From positions 868,001-932,000 of the forward strand of contig NZ_JBBJCN010000001.1 of NCBI RefSeq assembly GCF_037622515.1: a DNA stretch of 64,000 nucleotides, written 5' to 3'. Positions 25,615-35,024 of the stretch are shown here, piece by piece (the stretch's first letter is position 1; each line of letters begins with the position of its first letter). The notes under the pieces were generated by a model that was given only the letters and a program-made list of their open reading frames with translations, did no database searches and was not told the DNA's origin. The stretch is from Paradesertivirga superstes (GTDB lineage: Bacteria > Bacteroidota > Bacteroidia > Sphingobacteriales > Sphingobacteriaceae). The position numbers and the translations under genes are program-made.

Positions 25615-27027
25615 ATGAAACAACACCTCCAACATCCGGTATTTAAAAAGCTGGGCGCATTAGCCGATCAAACGAATACAGAAGTATTTGTTATCGGAGG
25701 TTTTGTACGCGATATTTTTTTAAAACGCCCCTCCAAAGACATTGACATCCTTGTGATTGGGAACGGGATAAAATTTGCCGAAGCGGCATCAGTGGCTTTA
25801 AAAAGCCAGGTTTCTGTATTTAAAAACTTCGGCACAGCCATGCTTCGTTACAAAGATCTTGAAATTGAATTTGTAGGTGCTCGCAGAGAATCTTACAGAG
25901 CTGATTCCAGGAAACCTCTTGTTGAGGATGGCACACTTGAAGACGATCAGAGACGCAGAGATTTCACAATCAATGCTATGGCTGTCAGCCTGAATCATAG
26001 TACTTTTGGTGAGCTTCTGGATCCGTTTAACGGAATAAAAGATTTGGATGATAAACTTATCCGAACTCCCCTTAACCCTCTGGAGACTTTTTCTGACGAC
26101 CCTTTACGAATGATGCGCGCCATCCGCTTTGCGAGTCAGTTAAACTTCAGTATTGACCCTTTAGCTATTGAAGCGATTAAGCAAACAAAGGAACGCATTA
26201 CTATAGTCTCAAAAGAACGGATTACGGATGAACTGAATAAAATAATTCTATCCGAAAAACCCTCAACAGGCTTTAACTATCTATTTGACACAGGGCTTCT
26301 GAATTATATATTTCCACAAATGGTGGACTTATTTGGTGTTGAATACATTAACGGAAAAGGGCATAAAGATAACTTTTACCACACCTTGGAAGTTCTTGAT
26401 AATATTTCAGGGTTAACAACTGATCTTTGGCTAAGGTGGGCCGCAATTTTACACGACATTGCAAAACCTGCTACCAAACGATTTGAACCGTCACATGGAT
26501 GGACTTTTCATGGTCATGAAGATAAAGGAGCCCGCATGGTGCCAAAAATCTTTGCACAGTTAAAGTTGCCCTTGAATGACCGGATGAAATATGTTCAGAA
26601 ACTTGTACAATTACATTTAAGACCAATAGTTTTAGCTCAGGAAATTGTCACTGATTCTGCGGTACGAAGATTGCTGTTTGATGCTGGAGAGGACATTGAA
26701 AGTTTAATGTTACTATGCCATGCGGATGTAACTACAAAAAACGATTATAAAAAGAAAAAATACCGGCAGAACTTTGAACTTGTAAAACAGAAATTAAAAG
26801 ACGTTGAGGAACGTGATAAAATAAGAAACTGGCAGCCTCCTATAAGTGGAGAGGATATAATGGAAGCATTCGGAATACCAGCAGGTAAAGAAGTCGGGAT
26901 AATAAAAAGCCAAATAAGAGAAGCTATACTGGAAGGCGAAATAAAAAATTCAAGAGAAGAGGCCTTAAATTATATGCTTCAAAAAGCTAAAGAAATAGGA
27001 TTGCAGCCAATAACAAATTTTAAATAA
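25615..27027 (+). CDS. cca: CCA tRNA nucleotidyltransferase with HD domain
   Basis: A 470-residue class II nucleotidyltransferase. The head domain shows GGFVRDIFLKRPSKDIDILV (catalytic DxD). The body is the poly(A)-polymerase-like helical region with EDDQRRRDFTINAMA. A C-terminal HD domain has FYHTLEVLD and LHDIAKP (about 275-290). It adds or repairs the 3' CCA of tRNA without a template; the HD part may be a phosphohydrolase. A HD-fused form and this length are normal in Bacteroidota. Confidence 0.9.
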   Translation: MKQHLQHPVFKKLGALADQTNTEVFVIGGFVRDIFLKRPSKDIDILVIGNGIKFAEAASVALKSQVSVFKNFGTAMLRYKDLEIEFVGARRESYRADSRKPLVEDGTLEDDQRRRDFTINAMAVSLNHSTFGELLDPFNGIKDLDDKLIRTPLNPLETFSDDPLRMMRAIRFASQLNFSIDPLAIEAIKQTKERITIVSKERITDELNKIILSEKPSTGFNYLFDTGLLNYIFPQMVDLFGVEYINGKGHKDNFYHTLEVLDNISGLTTDLWLRWAAILHDIAKPATKRFEPSHGWTFHGHEDKGARMVPKIFAQLKLPLNDRMKYVQKLVQLHLRPIVLAQEIVTDSAVRRLLFDAGEDIESLMLLCHADVTTKNDYKKKKYRQNFELVKQKLKDVEERDKIRNWQPPISGEDIMEAFGIPAGKEVGIIKSQIREAILEGEIKNSREEALNYMLQKAKEIGLQPITNFK

Positions 27028-27098
27028 TCTTAATCAAACTTTATAAGTAAAAAGGCGTTATCGTTACGCCAAATTATCAGAACCAAAATTAAAAAAAC

Positions 27099-27746
27099 AT
27101 GGCTATTTATAGATTCAGGGTTTCCTTTGAAGATTACGATGACGTGATCCGAGAGATCGACATCAAATCAACTCAAACTTTTGAGGAATTACATCTTGCA
27201 ATTCATCGGACAACAGGCTATAATCCTGAAAAATCGTCTTCTTTTTATGTAAGCAATGACCACTGGATTAAAGCAGAAGAAATAGCCTTTTTGCCTAATC
27301 AACGAAAAACAGATGCGGGTGTCGCTTTAATGACAGGCACTAAACTTTATAAATTTATCGACGATCCCCACCAAAAATTTTATTATACCTACAATTTCGA
27401 GCGTCCTTATGATTTACATGTTGAGTTAATCAAAATTCTTGACGAAGAAAAAGGGAAAGAATATCCTGTTTTAGTACGCCGCTCTGGTGAAGCTCCTAAA
27501 CCTCCCGGAAGTGTTGTAATCCCGGTTGAAACTGGCGAGGAGGGAGAATTTGACTTTCTGAATGATATTGATGAGCCTGATGAGGAAGACATTATATCAA
27601 TGGGTGTTGAAGAGGACGACCTGGGAGAAGGCTTGGTTGTGAAAGAACACCACGAAGATGAGGAAGAAAAAGACGATATTATGGATGAATTTGCAGACAA
27701 CGACAATTTAGACGCTGATGAATTTGACAGTAAAGAAGATTACTAA
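27099..27746 (+). CDS. plasmid pRiA4b ORF-3 family protein
   Basis: A 215-residue protein whose N-terminal two thirds match the pRiA4b ORF-3 family (IS1096 TnpR-like fold). The pattern is IYRFRVSFEDYDDVIREIDI, FEELHLAIHRTTGY, and FYYTYNFERPYDLHVELI. The C-terminal 75 residues are extremely acidic (D/E runs such as DEPDEED and HHEDEEEKDD). The family is of unknown function and is widely encoded on chromosomes. It sits between two tRNA-maturation genes. Confidence 0.75.
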   Translation: MAIYRFRVSFEDYDDVIREIDIKSTQTFEELHLAIHRTTGYNPEKSSSFYVSNDHWIKAEEIAFLPNQRKTDAGVALMTGTKLYKFIDDPHQKFYYTYNFERPYDLHVELIKILDEEKGKEYPVLVRRSGEAPKPPGSVVIPVETGEEGEFDFLNDIDEPDEEDIISMGVEEDDLGEGLVVKEHHEDEEEKDDIMDEFADNDNLDADEFDSKEDY

Positions 27747-27778
27747 AGAATAAAGTCAATTTTTCTATAAGATCACCC

Positions 27779-27806
27779 ATGCCGAACTAGTTTCGGCATT
27801 TCATTT
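27779..27806 (+). terminator. terminator after the pRiA4 gene
   Basis: ATGCCGAA (27779-27786) and TTCGGCAT (27792-27799) form an 8-pair stem with loop CTAGT, followed by TTCATTT. Confidence 0.55.
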
Positions 27807-27847
27807 AGATACGAAATAGCTTTTATAATGATTAAACCTGCATATAA

Positions 27848-28750
27848 ATGTCCGGCAGTACACTTATCGTAATTGCAGGCCCCACTGCCATTGGGAAAAC
27901 CGAACTTGCAATAAAAATTGCAGATCATTTTCAAACCGAAATTGTATCAGCAGACTCGCGACAGTTTTATAAAGAAATGGAGATTGGTACAGCCAAACCT
28001 TCACCAGATGAACTTGGCTCTGTCAAACATCATTTTATAAATTCATTATCCGTTACGGATGATTTTTCTGTAGGCGAATTTGAAATCCAGGCCATAGCTG
28101 TGCTTAATGCCATCTTTAAAAAAAATAAGTATGCTGTGCTGGCAGGAGGTTCAGGCCTTTTTATTAAAGCAATTACAGAAGGCCTCGATAATTTACCCAA
28201 AGCTGACCCTTCTATTCGCTCAGAACTCAATCTCTTATTTGAAAAAGAAGGTATTAAGTCTCTTCGAGAAAAATTAGAACAACTTGATCCCGAATACTAT
28301 AATGTAGCAGACTTGAACAACCCTCAAAGGATAATCCGGGCTTTGGAGGTTACTCTATCTTCAAACAAACCATTCTCACGATTCCATACTAAACAAAAGG
28401 CTGACAGACCATTTAAAAGTATAAAAATAGGCTTGAATATTGAGAGGCCAGATCTCTATGATCGCATCAATACCCGTGTTGACATAATGTTTGATTCAGG
28501 TTTGATAAATGAAGTTAAAAGCTTACTCCCGTACCGCCATCTTAATGCCCTTAATACCGTTGGATATTCAGAAATATTCGATTATCTTGATGGTAAAATT
28601 ACATTAGAGCAAGCGAAAGAGAGCATTAAACAAAATACCAGGCGTTTTGCGAAAAGGCAATTGACCTGGTTTAGAAAAGATACTGATATTCACTGGTTCG
28701 AGCCATTTCAATATCAGGAAATTTTAGATTACATACATACAAAGTTATAA
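27848..28750 (+). CDS. miaA: tRNA dimethylallyltransferase
   Basis: A 300-residue enzyme that adds a dimethylallyl group to A37 of tRNAs that read UNN codons. The P-loop GPTAIGKTELA (about 10-20), the SADSRQFYKEMEIGTAKP block and the GGSGLFIKAI segment are all diagnostic. The insertion domain and C-terminal FAKRQLTWFRKD follow. The stop is one base from the convergent DUF3467 gene. Confidence 0.93.
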   Translation: MSGSTLIVIAGPTAIGKTELAIKIADHFQTEIVSADSRQFYKEMEIGTAKPSPDELGSVKHHFINSLSVTDDFSVGEFEIQAIAVLNAIFKKNKYAVLAGGSGLFIKAITEGLDNLPKADPSIRSELNLLFEKEGIKSLREKLEQLDPEYYNVADLNNPQRIIRALEVTLSSNKPFSRFHTKQKADRPFKSIKIGLNIERPDLYDRINTRVDIMFDSGLINEVKSLLPYRHLNALNTVGYSEIFDYLDGKITLEQAKESIKQNTRRFAKRQLTWFRKDTDIHWFEPFQYQEILDYIHTKL

Positions 28751-28751
28751 A

Positions 28752-29063
28752 TCAGGCCTGTGCTGTTGGTCCTCCAAAATTCATAGGTAAGCTACCTTCG
28801 TCCATTACTTTTATTCTTCCATTAACTGCTTCGAATTTTTCGATATTATCGTCAATAGCTCGGGCTAATCGCTTGGCATGTTCAGGGGTTAATACTATTC
28901 GTGATTTTACTCTGGCCTTCGGAACTCCTGGCATCACTCGTATAAAATCCAGCACGAATTCTGTATTCGAATGCGTAATAATTGCAAGGTTTGAATATAT
29001 TCCTTCGGCTACTTCCTCAGACAACTCAATATTAAGCTGTCCGTCTAAATTTTGATCTTCCAT
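28752..29063 (-). CDS. DUF3467 family protein
   Basis: A 103-residue cytosolic protein matching DUF3467, a Bacteroidota-typical family of unknown function. The core is IELSEEVAEGIYSNLAI, SNTEFVLDFIRVMPGV, and RIVLTPEHAKRLARAIDDN. The frame extends eleven codons upstream, but ATG 29063 begins the conserved part. Its stop meets miaA convergently. Confidence 0.8.
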   Translation of the reverse strand: MEDQNLDGQLNIELSEEVAEGIYSNLAIITHSNTEFVLDFIRVMPGVPKARVKSRIVLTPEHAKRLARAIDDNIEKFEAVNGRIKVMDEGSLPMNFGGPTAQA

Positions 29064-29150
29064 CTTGTAAAAATAAAAAATTAGTGGTCTACTCACTAAA
29101 ATATATCAATGCATTTTAAATTCAGGTTCTTCTTTGTTTTTATAACACGA

Positions 29151-29176
29151 AAAAGCCGGAATTCCTCCGGCTTTTT
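29151..29176 (-). terminator. terminator of the porin gene
   Basis: AAAAGCCGGA (29151-29160) and TCCGGCTTTT (29166-29175) form a ten-pair stem with a five-base loop and T/A tracts on both sides. On the - strand it lies just downstream of the porin stop. Confidence 0.8.
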
Positions 29177-29204
29177 AATATCTAATCGAAAAATTGTTAA
29201 ATTT

Positions 29205-30245
29205 CTAGAATGCGTAAACCGCAGCTAAAGAAAACTGAGTTGCAGATTTAGTTGGGCTTCCGTTTTCTTTCATAAATTGACTTACAGATCCATTATCCAG
29301 TCGGATCTCAGGAATAAAAGTTAATCCACCAGCTTTCAAGCTTCCTGAAAGAGTTAGAGAAACTACAGATTCACTAGGAACAACACCAGAATAAGTCGGG
29401 CCGGCTACATCATCCTTAGACATAAAGTACTCCCCTCTCAATCCTAATCCGAATCCATTTGTAATTGAAACCTGAGGGTATAGAGCAACACCTGTGTATC
29501 CGCCTAAGTCTTCACCTACTGAAAAGTCAGCAGCATTTAATCCCAATTTAAACATTGGAGTTATTTGGTATGCGGTAGTTAAATCCACAATAGTTCCAGA
29601 CTGATCGCCTGTTAATAAATTCAAATAAGCACTCCATCCTTCAACTGGAGATAATGATATTTGAGCACCAAAGGTATTAACACCTAATTTCGGATGAGCC
29701 TTGTATGAATTCCAGGTATTGTTGAACAAACCAACCATTACCCCCACTTTGCTGGATAAAGCATAGTTAGCTTTTATACCTGCGTTCTGGAATGGACCGT
29801 TAGTAAATAAATATGATGTAGAATAGTTATAGTTCCCCACAGGAGAGATTACTTCATATCCAACAAAAGTACCCATGTATCCGGCAGTCATTGAAAATTG
29901 GTCTGTGAATGCATAAGTCGCATACAGATTCTGAATATGAAAAGAATTACCATCTGCACCATCACCATTAGGAATTGATTGATACTGACCTCTTGGACCA
30001 AATGAAACTTCTCCTACAAAAGAAGCTTTACCTGTAGTTTTTTTCAAAGCCACGTCGATCATTCCCAAAGAAACAGAATTCTGATCGGTTGCGAAGCTGG
30101 TTCCGATATTTGCAACTTTTGCAAAATCGTATTTGTAATACGTGTCTACTGAACCAGAAATTGATAAGGGCGTAGATGTCGTATCCTGAGCATTTGCAAA
30201 TGATACACCGGCTAATGCGATTAATGAAAGTACTGTTTTAAACAT
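29205..30245 (-). CDS. OmpL-like outer-membrane beta-barrel porin
   Basis: A 346-residue exported protein with signal peptide (1-19, ...VSFANAQ). Alternating beta-strands and a C-terminal aromatic-ending strand (QFSLAAVYAF) are typical of a beta-barrel. The pattern SGSVDTYYKYDFAK, SVSLGMIDVAL and FVGEVSFGPRGQ resembles the BBP2 (OmpL-like porin-2) family. It lies just downstream of two ammonium transporter genes on the same strand. Porins of this family often sit beside amt in Bacteroidota, so a role in outer-membrane passage of nitrogen compounds is inferred. Confidence 0.82.
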   Translation of the reverse strand: MFKTVLSLIALAGVSFANAQDTTSTPLSISGSVDTYYKYDFAKVANIGTSFATDQNSVSLGMIDVALKKTTGKASFVGEVSFGPRGQYQSIPNGDGADGNSFHIQNLYATYAFTDQFSMTAGYMGTFVGYEVISPVGNYNYSTSYLFTNGPFQNAGIKANYALSSKVGVMVGLFNNTWNSYKAHPKLGVNTFGAQISLSPVEGWSAYLNLLTGDQSGTIVDLTTAYQITPMFKLGLNAADFSVGEDLGGYTGVALYPQVSITNGFGLGLRGEYFMSKDDVAGPTYSGVVPSESVVSLTLSGSLKAGGLTFIPEIRLDNGSVSQFMKENGSPTKSATQFSLAAVYAF

Positions 30246-30295
30246 GTTGCTTTTTTTTTAAAATTGTTAACTAAAGGTATATTTATTTATTTAAA

Positions 30296-31708
30296 TTAGT
30301 CTTCAATGACATCCTTTTCGAAAACTTTGATATCACGTTCAACAGTTTTACCGTTGTTGTTGACTAATAAAGTTCCTTGGAGATATTTTTCATTATGTTG
30401 TGAGGCATCAAGACCCAACTCTTCATCTTCTAATGAAACGCGGATTGGTTGGATAAAGTTGATTAACTTGAAGATGACAAAGGAAACTGTAAAGCTATAA
30501 GCTACTACAATAGCCAATCCTTTTAATTGAGTAAAGAAGAAATCAGCATTTCCATAAAACAAGCCATCTGCCCCAGCACTGTTAACCGTTTTGGTTGCAA
30601 AAACACCTGTCAATATCATACCTACAATACCGCCTAATCCGTGGCATGGGAAAACATCCAATGTGTCATCCAGAGATGATTTTTGTTTGTAGTGAACAGC
30701 AATATTTGAAATTATAGCAGCAATAAAACCTATAAAAATACTTTGTGGAATTGCAACAAAACCGGCCGCAGGTGTAATAGCAACCAAACCAACAACTGCT
30801 CCTATACAAAATCCAAGAACAGAAGGTTTTTTGCCTCTTATTACATCAAAGAACATCCAGGACAGACCAGCTGCACCGGCGGCTGTATTAGTTGTTGCAA
30901 AAGCGGAAACTGCTAAAGCATTCGCACCCAAAGCTGAACCGGCGTTGAAACCAAACCAGCCAAACCATAATAAGCCAGTACCAATAAGTACATAAGGAAT
31001 ATTAGCCGGTGGTATTTCTCTTTGCTCTAAATGAGATGTACGACGTTTCAAAACAAGTGCACCTGCTAAAGCTGCGCAACCAGCAGAAATATGAACAACT
31101 GTTCCTCCCGCAAAATCAAGAACACCCAATTGAAACAGGAATCCATCAGGGTGCCAGCTCCAGTGTGCAAGCGGCGCGTATACAAATAAGCTAAATAGAA
31201 CGATAAATAAAATGTAAGATGTAAACTTGATACGCTCTGCTACCGCTCCAACAACCAATCCGGGTGTGATTATAGCGAACATCAATTGAAATAAAGCAAA
31301 AAGTGTTAAAGGAATAGTTGGAGCAAGACTCCATGGAGCTCCGGAATTAACATCTTTAAAAAACAGGAAGGTCGAAGGGTCGCCTATAAGACCATTAATC
31401 GATGTTCCAAATGCTAAACTGAAGCCTACGGTAACCCATAGTACACTTACAATTCCTGCAGCTACTACACTCTTAATCATAGTAGAAATAACATTCTTAC
31501 GATGCACCATGCCCCCGTAAAAGAATGCAAGACCCGGAGTCATCAAAAACACCAAAGCTGTGGCCACAACAATCCAGGCGATGTCAGCTCCATTGTAAAT
31601 TTTTCCACCGTCATCAAAATTCGGTAATACAGGAATAAAAATTGAGGCCAGGGCCACTACAGTCAGTACCAGGAATGGTGCGATCTGTTTAATTGATAAT
31701 TTACTCAT
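30296..31708 (-). CDS. amt: ammonium transporter, C-terminally extended
   Basis: A 470-residue Amt/Rh family channel with about eleven membrane segments. The family motifs GLLWFGWFGFNAGSA and DFAGGTVVHISAG are present, together with the twin-His region (the first His in VVHISAG, the second in FPCHGLGGIVGMIL). It carries NH3/NH4+ inward. The C-terminal tail shows RVSLEDEELGLDASQHNEKY, where the GLDxSxH motif contacts GlnK in studied transporters, then continues for about 30 extra residues. No glnK lies nearby. Confidence 0.92.
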   Translation of the reverse strand: MSKLSIKQIAPFLVLTVVALASIFIPVLPNFDDGGKIYNGADIAWIVVATALVFLMTPGLAFFYGGMVHRKNVISTMIKSVVAAGIVSVLWVTVGFSLAFGTSINGLIGDPSTFLFFKDVNSGAPWSLAPTIPLTLFALFQLMFAIITPGLVVGAVAERIKFTSYILFIVLFSLFVYAPLAHWSWHPDGFLFQLGVLDFAGGTVVHISAGCAALAGALVLKRRTSHLEQREIPPANIPYVLIGTGLLWFGWFGFNAGSALGANALAVSAFATTNTAAGAAGLSWMFFDVIRGKKPSVLGFCIGAVVGLVAITPAAGFVAIPQSIFIGFIAAIISNIAVHYKQKSSLDDTLDVFPCHGLGGIVGMILTGVFATKTVNSAGADGLFYGNADFFFTQLKGLAIVVAYSFTVSFVIFKLINFIQPIRVSLEDEELGLDASQHNEKYLQGTLLVNNNGKTVERDIKVFEKDVIED

Positions 31709-32050
31709 TTGTTTAGTTGTTTAGTGTTGTTATTGAATAAAATCTGCAATAAAGTTATACATATTTTTATAAAATCATAACATTCATGGTTTTTTTTAAC
31801 AAAAAACGCCAAATTATAGACAAAATAACCGCAAATACATAAAAACACAGATTTCAGATTAAAAAAAATTAAAAAATAACAAATACGGCCTAAAAAAAAA
31901 TTTTAATACAAAAAAAGAGGGCCAACCAAAGCTGAACCCTCCCAACACTAAACCAAATAAGGTTTTATTTATTTATTATTTGCATTTCTACACTACCAGA
32001 ATGCTCTTTTTCATTCGAAAGTCGGCTAAAAATACTCTTCAAAGACTAGA
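31709..32050. other. AT-rich gap between the two amt genes
   Basis: Very AT-rich; only the terminator at 31910-31941 stands out. No gene was seen. Confidence 0.4.
31910..31941 (-). terminator. terminator of the upstream amt gene
   Basis: GAGGG (31917-31921) pairs with CCCTC (31937-31941). On the - strand the stem is followed by a long T run. It lies downstream of the amt gene ending at 32051, so the two amt genes are probably separate transcripts. Confidence 0.6.
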
Positions 32051-33358
32051 TTATAACTCTTCATCATGCTGACTCATATCCAAACCAATTTCTTCATCTT
32101 CAGCAGACACTCGAAGAGGACTTATAGAATTAGTTAGCAACAACAATAAATACGAGCCAATAAAAGCAAAGGCTGAAACCGCCACCAGGGCAATTAAATG
32201 CACAAGAAATAATTTGGTTTCACCAAAATACAATCCGTTTCCGGTTGTGTTAGCGGCATTTACACCTTGATTAGCAAAAATTCCGGTCATAAGCATGCCC
32301 ACCATACCTCCCACTCCGTGACAGGGAAAAACATCAAGTGTATCGTCAATATTTGTGCGAGTTCTCCATATTACTACAAGATTACTTACAACCGCAGCAA
32401 CAACTCCTATAATTATCGAGTGAGAAACACTAACAAAACCCGCGGCAGGAGTAATAGCAACTAAACCTACTACTGCCCCAATACACGCACCCATTGCAGA
32501 AGGCTTCTTTCCCCGTGCTATATCAAAGAATATCCAGGACATGGCCGCGGCTGCAGACGCTGTAGTTGTAGTTGCCAATGCTGTTGCTGCCAGAGCACCA
32601 GCTCCCACCGCAGAACCGGCATTGAATCCGAACCAGCCAAACCATAATAAACCTGTTCCCAGGATTACATAACTTACACGAGCCGGAGTATGCTCATTAG
32701 ATGTTCGTTTCTTTAGAAAAAGAGCGGAAGCAAGTGCCGCCCATCCGGCCGACATGTGAACCACTGTCCCTCCTGCAAAATCAAGAACGCCTAATTCAAA
32801 CAAAATCCCTTGAGGATGCCATGTAGCATGAGCCAAAGGCACATAAATACAAATCATAAACAAACAAAGGAAGATCAGGTATGAGTTAAAACGAATACGC
32901 TCTGCAAATGCCCCGGTAATCAGAGCAGGGGTGATTACAGCAAACTTTAACTGAAACATTGCAAATAAAACGAGTGGAACTGTTGGAGCCAATGGCCAAA
33001 CTGCATTTCCAACCATTCCTTTCATCATAAAGAAAGTACCAGGATTCCCAATTATACCGCCAATATCATCCCCAAATGCAAGACTAAATCCAAAGACAAC
33101 CCACAAAACAGTGATAAGGCCCATACAAACCAAACTCTGAAGCATCGTAGAAATAACATTTTTCTTCCTAACCATACCCCCGTAAAAATAGGCGAGTCCC
33201 GGTGTCATCAACAATACCAACGCGGTAGCAACCAGCATCCAGGCAGTATCTCCTGTGTCGATTTTATTCTCAGCAATATTAATTACTTCCACAGACGGGA
33301 AGAGAAGGCCCAGCACAACGGCTACAACCAACAGTAAAAAAGGTAATACTTTTTTCAT
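32051..33358 (-). CDS. amt: ammonium transporter
   Basis: A 435-residue Amt/Rh channel, closely related to its neighbour, with the same motifs (GLLWFGWFGFNAGSA, FPCHGVGGMVGML, DFAGGTVVHMSAG). It ends shortly after the GLDMSQHDEEL motif, without the extension of the other copy. A signal-like hydrophobic stretch opens the protein (1-20), as is common for Amt. The two copies probably arose by tandem duplication. Confidence 0.92.
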   Translation of the reverse strand: MKKVLPFLLLVVAVVLGLLFPSVEVINIAENKIDTGDTAWMLVATALVLLMTPGLAYFYGGMVRKKNVISTMLQSLVCMGLITVLWVVFGFSLAFGDDIGGIIGNPGTFFMMKGMVGNAVWPLAPTVPLVLFAMFQLKFAVITPALITGAFAERIRFNSYLIFLCLFMICIYVPLAHATWHPQGILFELGVLDFAGGTVVHMSAGWAALASALFLKKRTSNEHTPARVSYVILGTGLLWFGWFGFNAGSAVGAGALAATALATTTTASAAAAMSWIFFDIARGKKPSAMGACIGAVVGLVAITPAAGFVSVSHSIIIGVVAAVVSNLVVIWRTRTNIDDTLDVFPCHGVGGMVGMLMTGIFANQGVNAANTTGNGLYFGETKLFLVHLIALVAVSAFAFIGSYLLLLLTNSISPLRVSAEDEEIGLDMSQHDEEL

Positions 33359-33902
33359 TTTAAATGTTTAAAGTGTTGAAGTAATAAGTGAATTAATAAT
33401 ATATGGCACCATTCATTAAATAAAGGTCAAAAGACGAACATTATTTTATTCCACAATAGTTTTTTAGCTATTATTCCACACAAACCCACCCCTTATGTTG
33501 TAAATTTAATAAAATTATTTACCGTTGAAGCATATAATTATAAAATTAAATCAATAATCATAAAATACAAATAAAAAAAGCGCTAAATTTCTAACAATAA
33601 CACCCATCCACACATAATCTGGCAATAAAAAGGAACGAATTCACAAAAACATCCCCCTAAACTAAAAAATTTTAAAAACCAACCTGAAATACCGATAAAA
33701 AAAGAGAAATAAATATTACCGGAATTTTAACCCCAACATACCAAACTTAAGACCTTGGAAGAATACTAATGGTAATATCGGAATATAATTAAACTTATTG
33801 TTAAAATTTATACAATAATCATTGGGAAGTTTTCACTCTGTTATATACAGTGAGAATTGATTATTATTAAAAGGGAAATTGAAAACCCCGAAACCTGGTG
33901 GG
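33359..33902. other. 544-bp gap upstream of amt, direct repeat, no gene seen
   Basis: A strongly AT-rich gap. The only pattern is a direct repeat TTATTCCACA at 33446-33455 and 33471-33480. A TTCACTCTGT/ACAGTGAGAA hairpin is imperfect (near 33829-33855). No gene and no clear TAnnTTTG promoter were found. Confidence 0.4.
33446..33480. promoter_or_regulatory. direct repeat TTATTCCACA upstream of amt
   Basis: Two exact 10-base copies start 25 bp apart, about 90-120 bp upstream of the amt start, with an AATAG/CTATT inverted pair between them. They may be binding sites for a nitrogen regulator, or chance in AT-rich sequence. Confidence 0.25.
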
Positions 33903-34883
33903 CTAAACCTGCGCTGCTAAACCTGAAACATACTGGGAACCCTGTTTTACTCCCCGGCTTTCAAGAGCTTTATCAATAAATGTTTGAATCTGCGACTTCT
34001 TCACTCCCCAGTTAGGAGCAATTAGTAAATCAAAGTCGGCTATTCCAAACAACCGTTGAATTATTATATCAGGCCTTAATAACGGAATGAATGAAGCCAG
34101 AAAATCGGTATATTCTTCAAGGCTGAAAACTTTAAATGGCTCTCTTTTATACTGAACTCCCATAATAGAACCTTCAACGATGTGAAGATGGTGCAGCTTT
34201 ACAAATTTTATTTGCGGAAAGCGGTTAATTTCATCAGCATAGCGCAGCATCATCTCTTTAGTTTCCCAGGGAAAACCAAAAATGGTATGCACACAAACTT
34301 CCAGAGGAGAGTTGTCGACAAGTTTTAAGGTTTGTTCAAGCTCTTCATGCGAACATCCTCTGTTAATACGCAAAAGAGTATCATTATATATAGACTCCAT
34401 ACCCATTTCAAGGTCTACATCTAAGCCTAAGTCAAGATAGCTTTCTAGTAATTTAACTTTTTCTGCATCAATACAATCCGGACGAGTTCCAACCGATAAA
34501 CCAACTATATTTCCAGGCGATACACTTTCCGCGATATTGATCGCCTCATCATACATTACCTTTAAGTAATGCAGCGGCGCATAGGTATTAGTATTGGGCT
34601 GGAAATAAATAATAAACTTCTCTGCGGCATACCCTGTGATTGCACGATTTATACCGCGCTCTATTTGTTCGCGAATATTGGGAGTACTACGGGATAATTC
34701 GGGGGTAAACGAATCTACATTACAATATGAGCATCCACCGTATCCTTTACTTCCATCGCGATTGGGGCAAGTAAAACCTCCGTCAACGATAATTTTGAAC
34801 ACCCTTTTACCATTATATTTTTGCTTTAAGTAAGCTCCGTAATGATTATAAGGCTTCTGTCCAAAATCTAAAGGTGTACCCAT
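33903..34883 (-). CDS. TIGR01212 family radical SAM protein
   Basis: A 326-residue iron-sulfur radical SAM protein of the YhcC/TIGR01212 family. The cluster-binding motif CPNRDGSKGYGGCSYC (Cys at about 40, 52 and 55) is wider than the usual CxxxCxxC, as in this family. The later part shows GLSVGTRPDCI and GMESIYNDTLLRINRGCS, typical of the Elp3-like branch. The substrate is unknown. The gene is divergent from corA. Confidence 0.87.
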   Translation of the reverse strand: MGTPLDFGQKPYNHYGAYLKQKYNGKRVFKIIVDGGFTCPNRDGSKGYGGCSYCNVDSFTPELSRSTPNIREQIERGINRAITGYAAEKFIIYFQPNTNTYAPLHYLKVMYDEAINIAESVSPGNIVGLSVGTRPDCIDAEKVKLLESYLDLGLDVDLEMGMESIYNDTLLRINRGCSHEELEQTLKLVDNSPLEVCVHTIFGFPWETKEMMLRYADEINRFPQIKFVKLHHLHIVEGSIMGVQYKREPFKVFSLEEYTDFLASFIPLLRPDIIIQRLFGIADFDLLIAPNWGVKKSQIQTFIDKALESRGVKQGSQYVSGLAAQV

Positions 34884-34981
34884 TCAATTTATTTATTAAT
34901 GATCTTTAATCAAATTAAATAAGCGATATCTTGTCAGATTTATTATCACTCACTAAATTATTTTACTTTTATCTTCTTTTG

Positions 34982-34989
34982 CAAAGATA
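34982..34989 (-). promoter_or_regulatory. candidate -7 element, radical SAM side of the divergent gap
   Basis: Reads TATCTTTG on the - strand, an exact TAnnTTTG match, about 100 bp upstream of the radical SAM gene. The + strand of the same stretch (TATCTTCTTTTG) is a poorer candidate for corA. Confidence 0.35.
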
Positions 34990-35024
34990 CAAATTCATAA
35001 TGGTGAAAATTTAGCAGGATTTAG

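Noticed and set aside
33404..33409. TGGCAC as a sigma-54 -24 element for amt
   Set aside because: It is on the wrong strand for the amt gene and lacks a properly spaced -12 GC.
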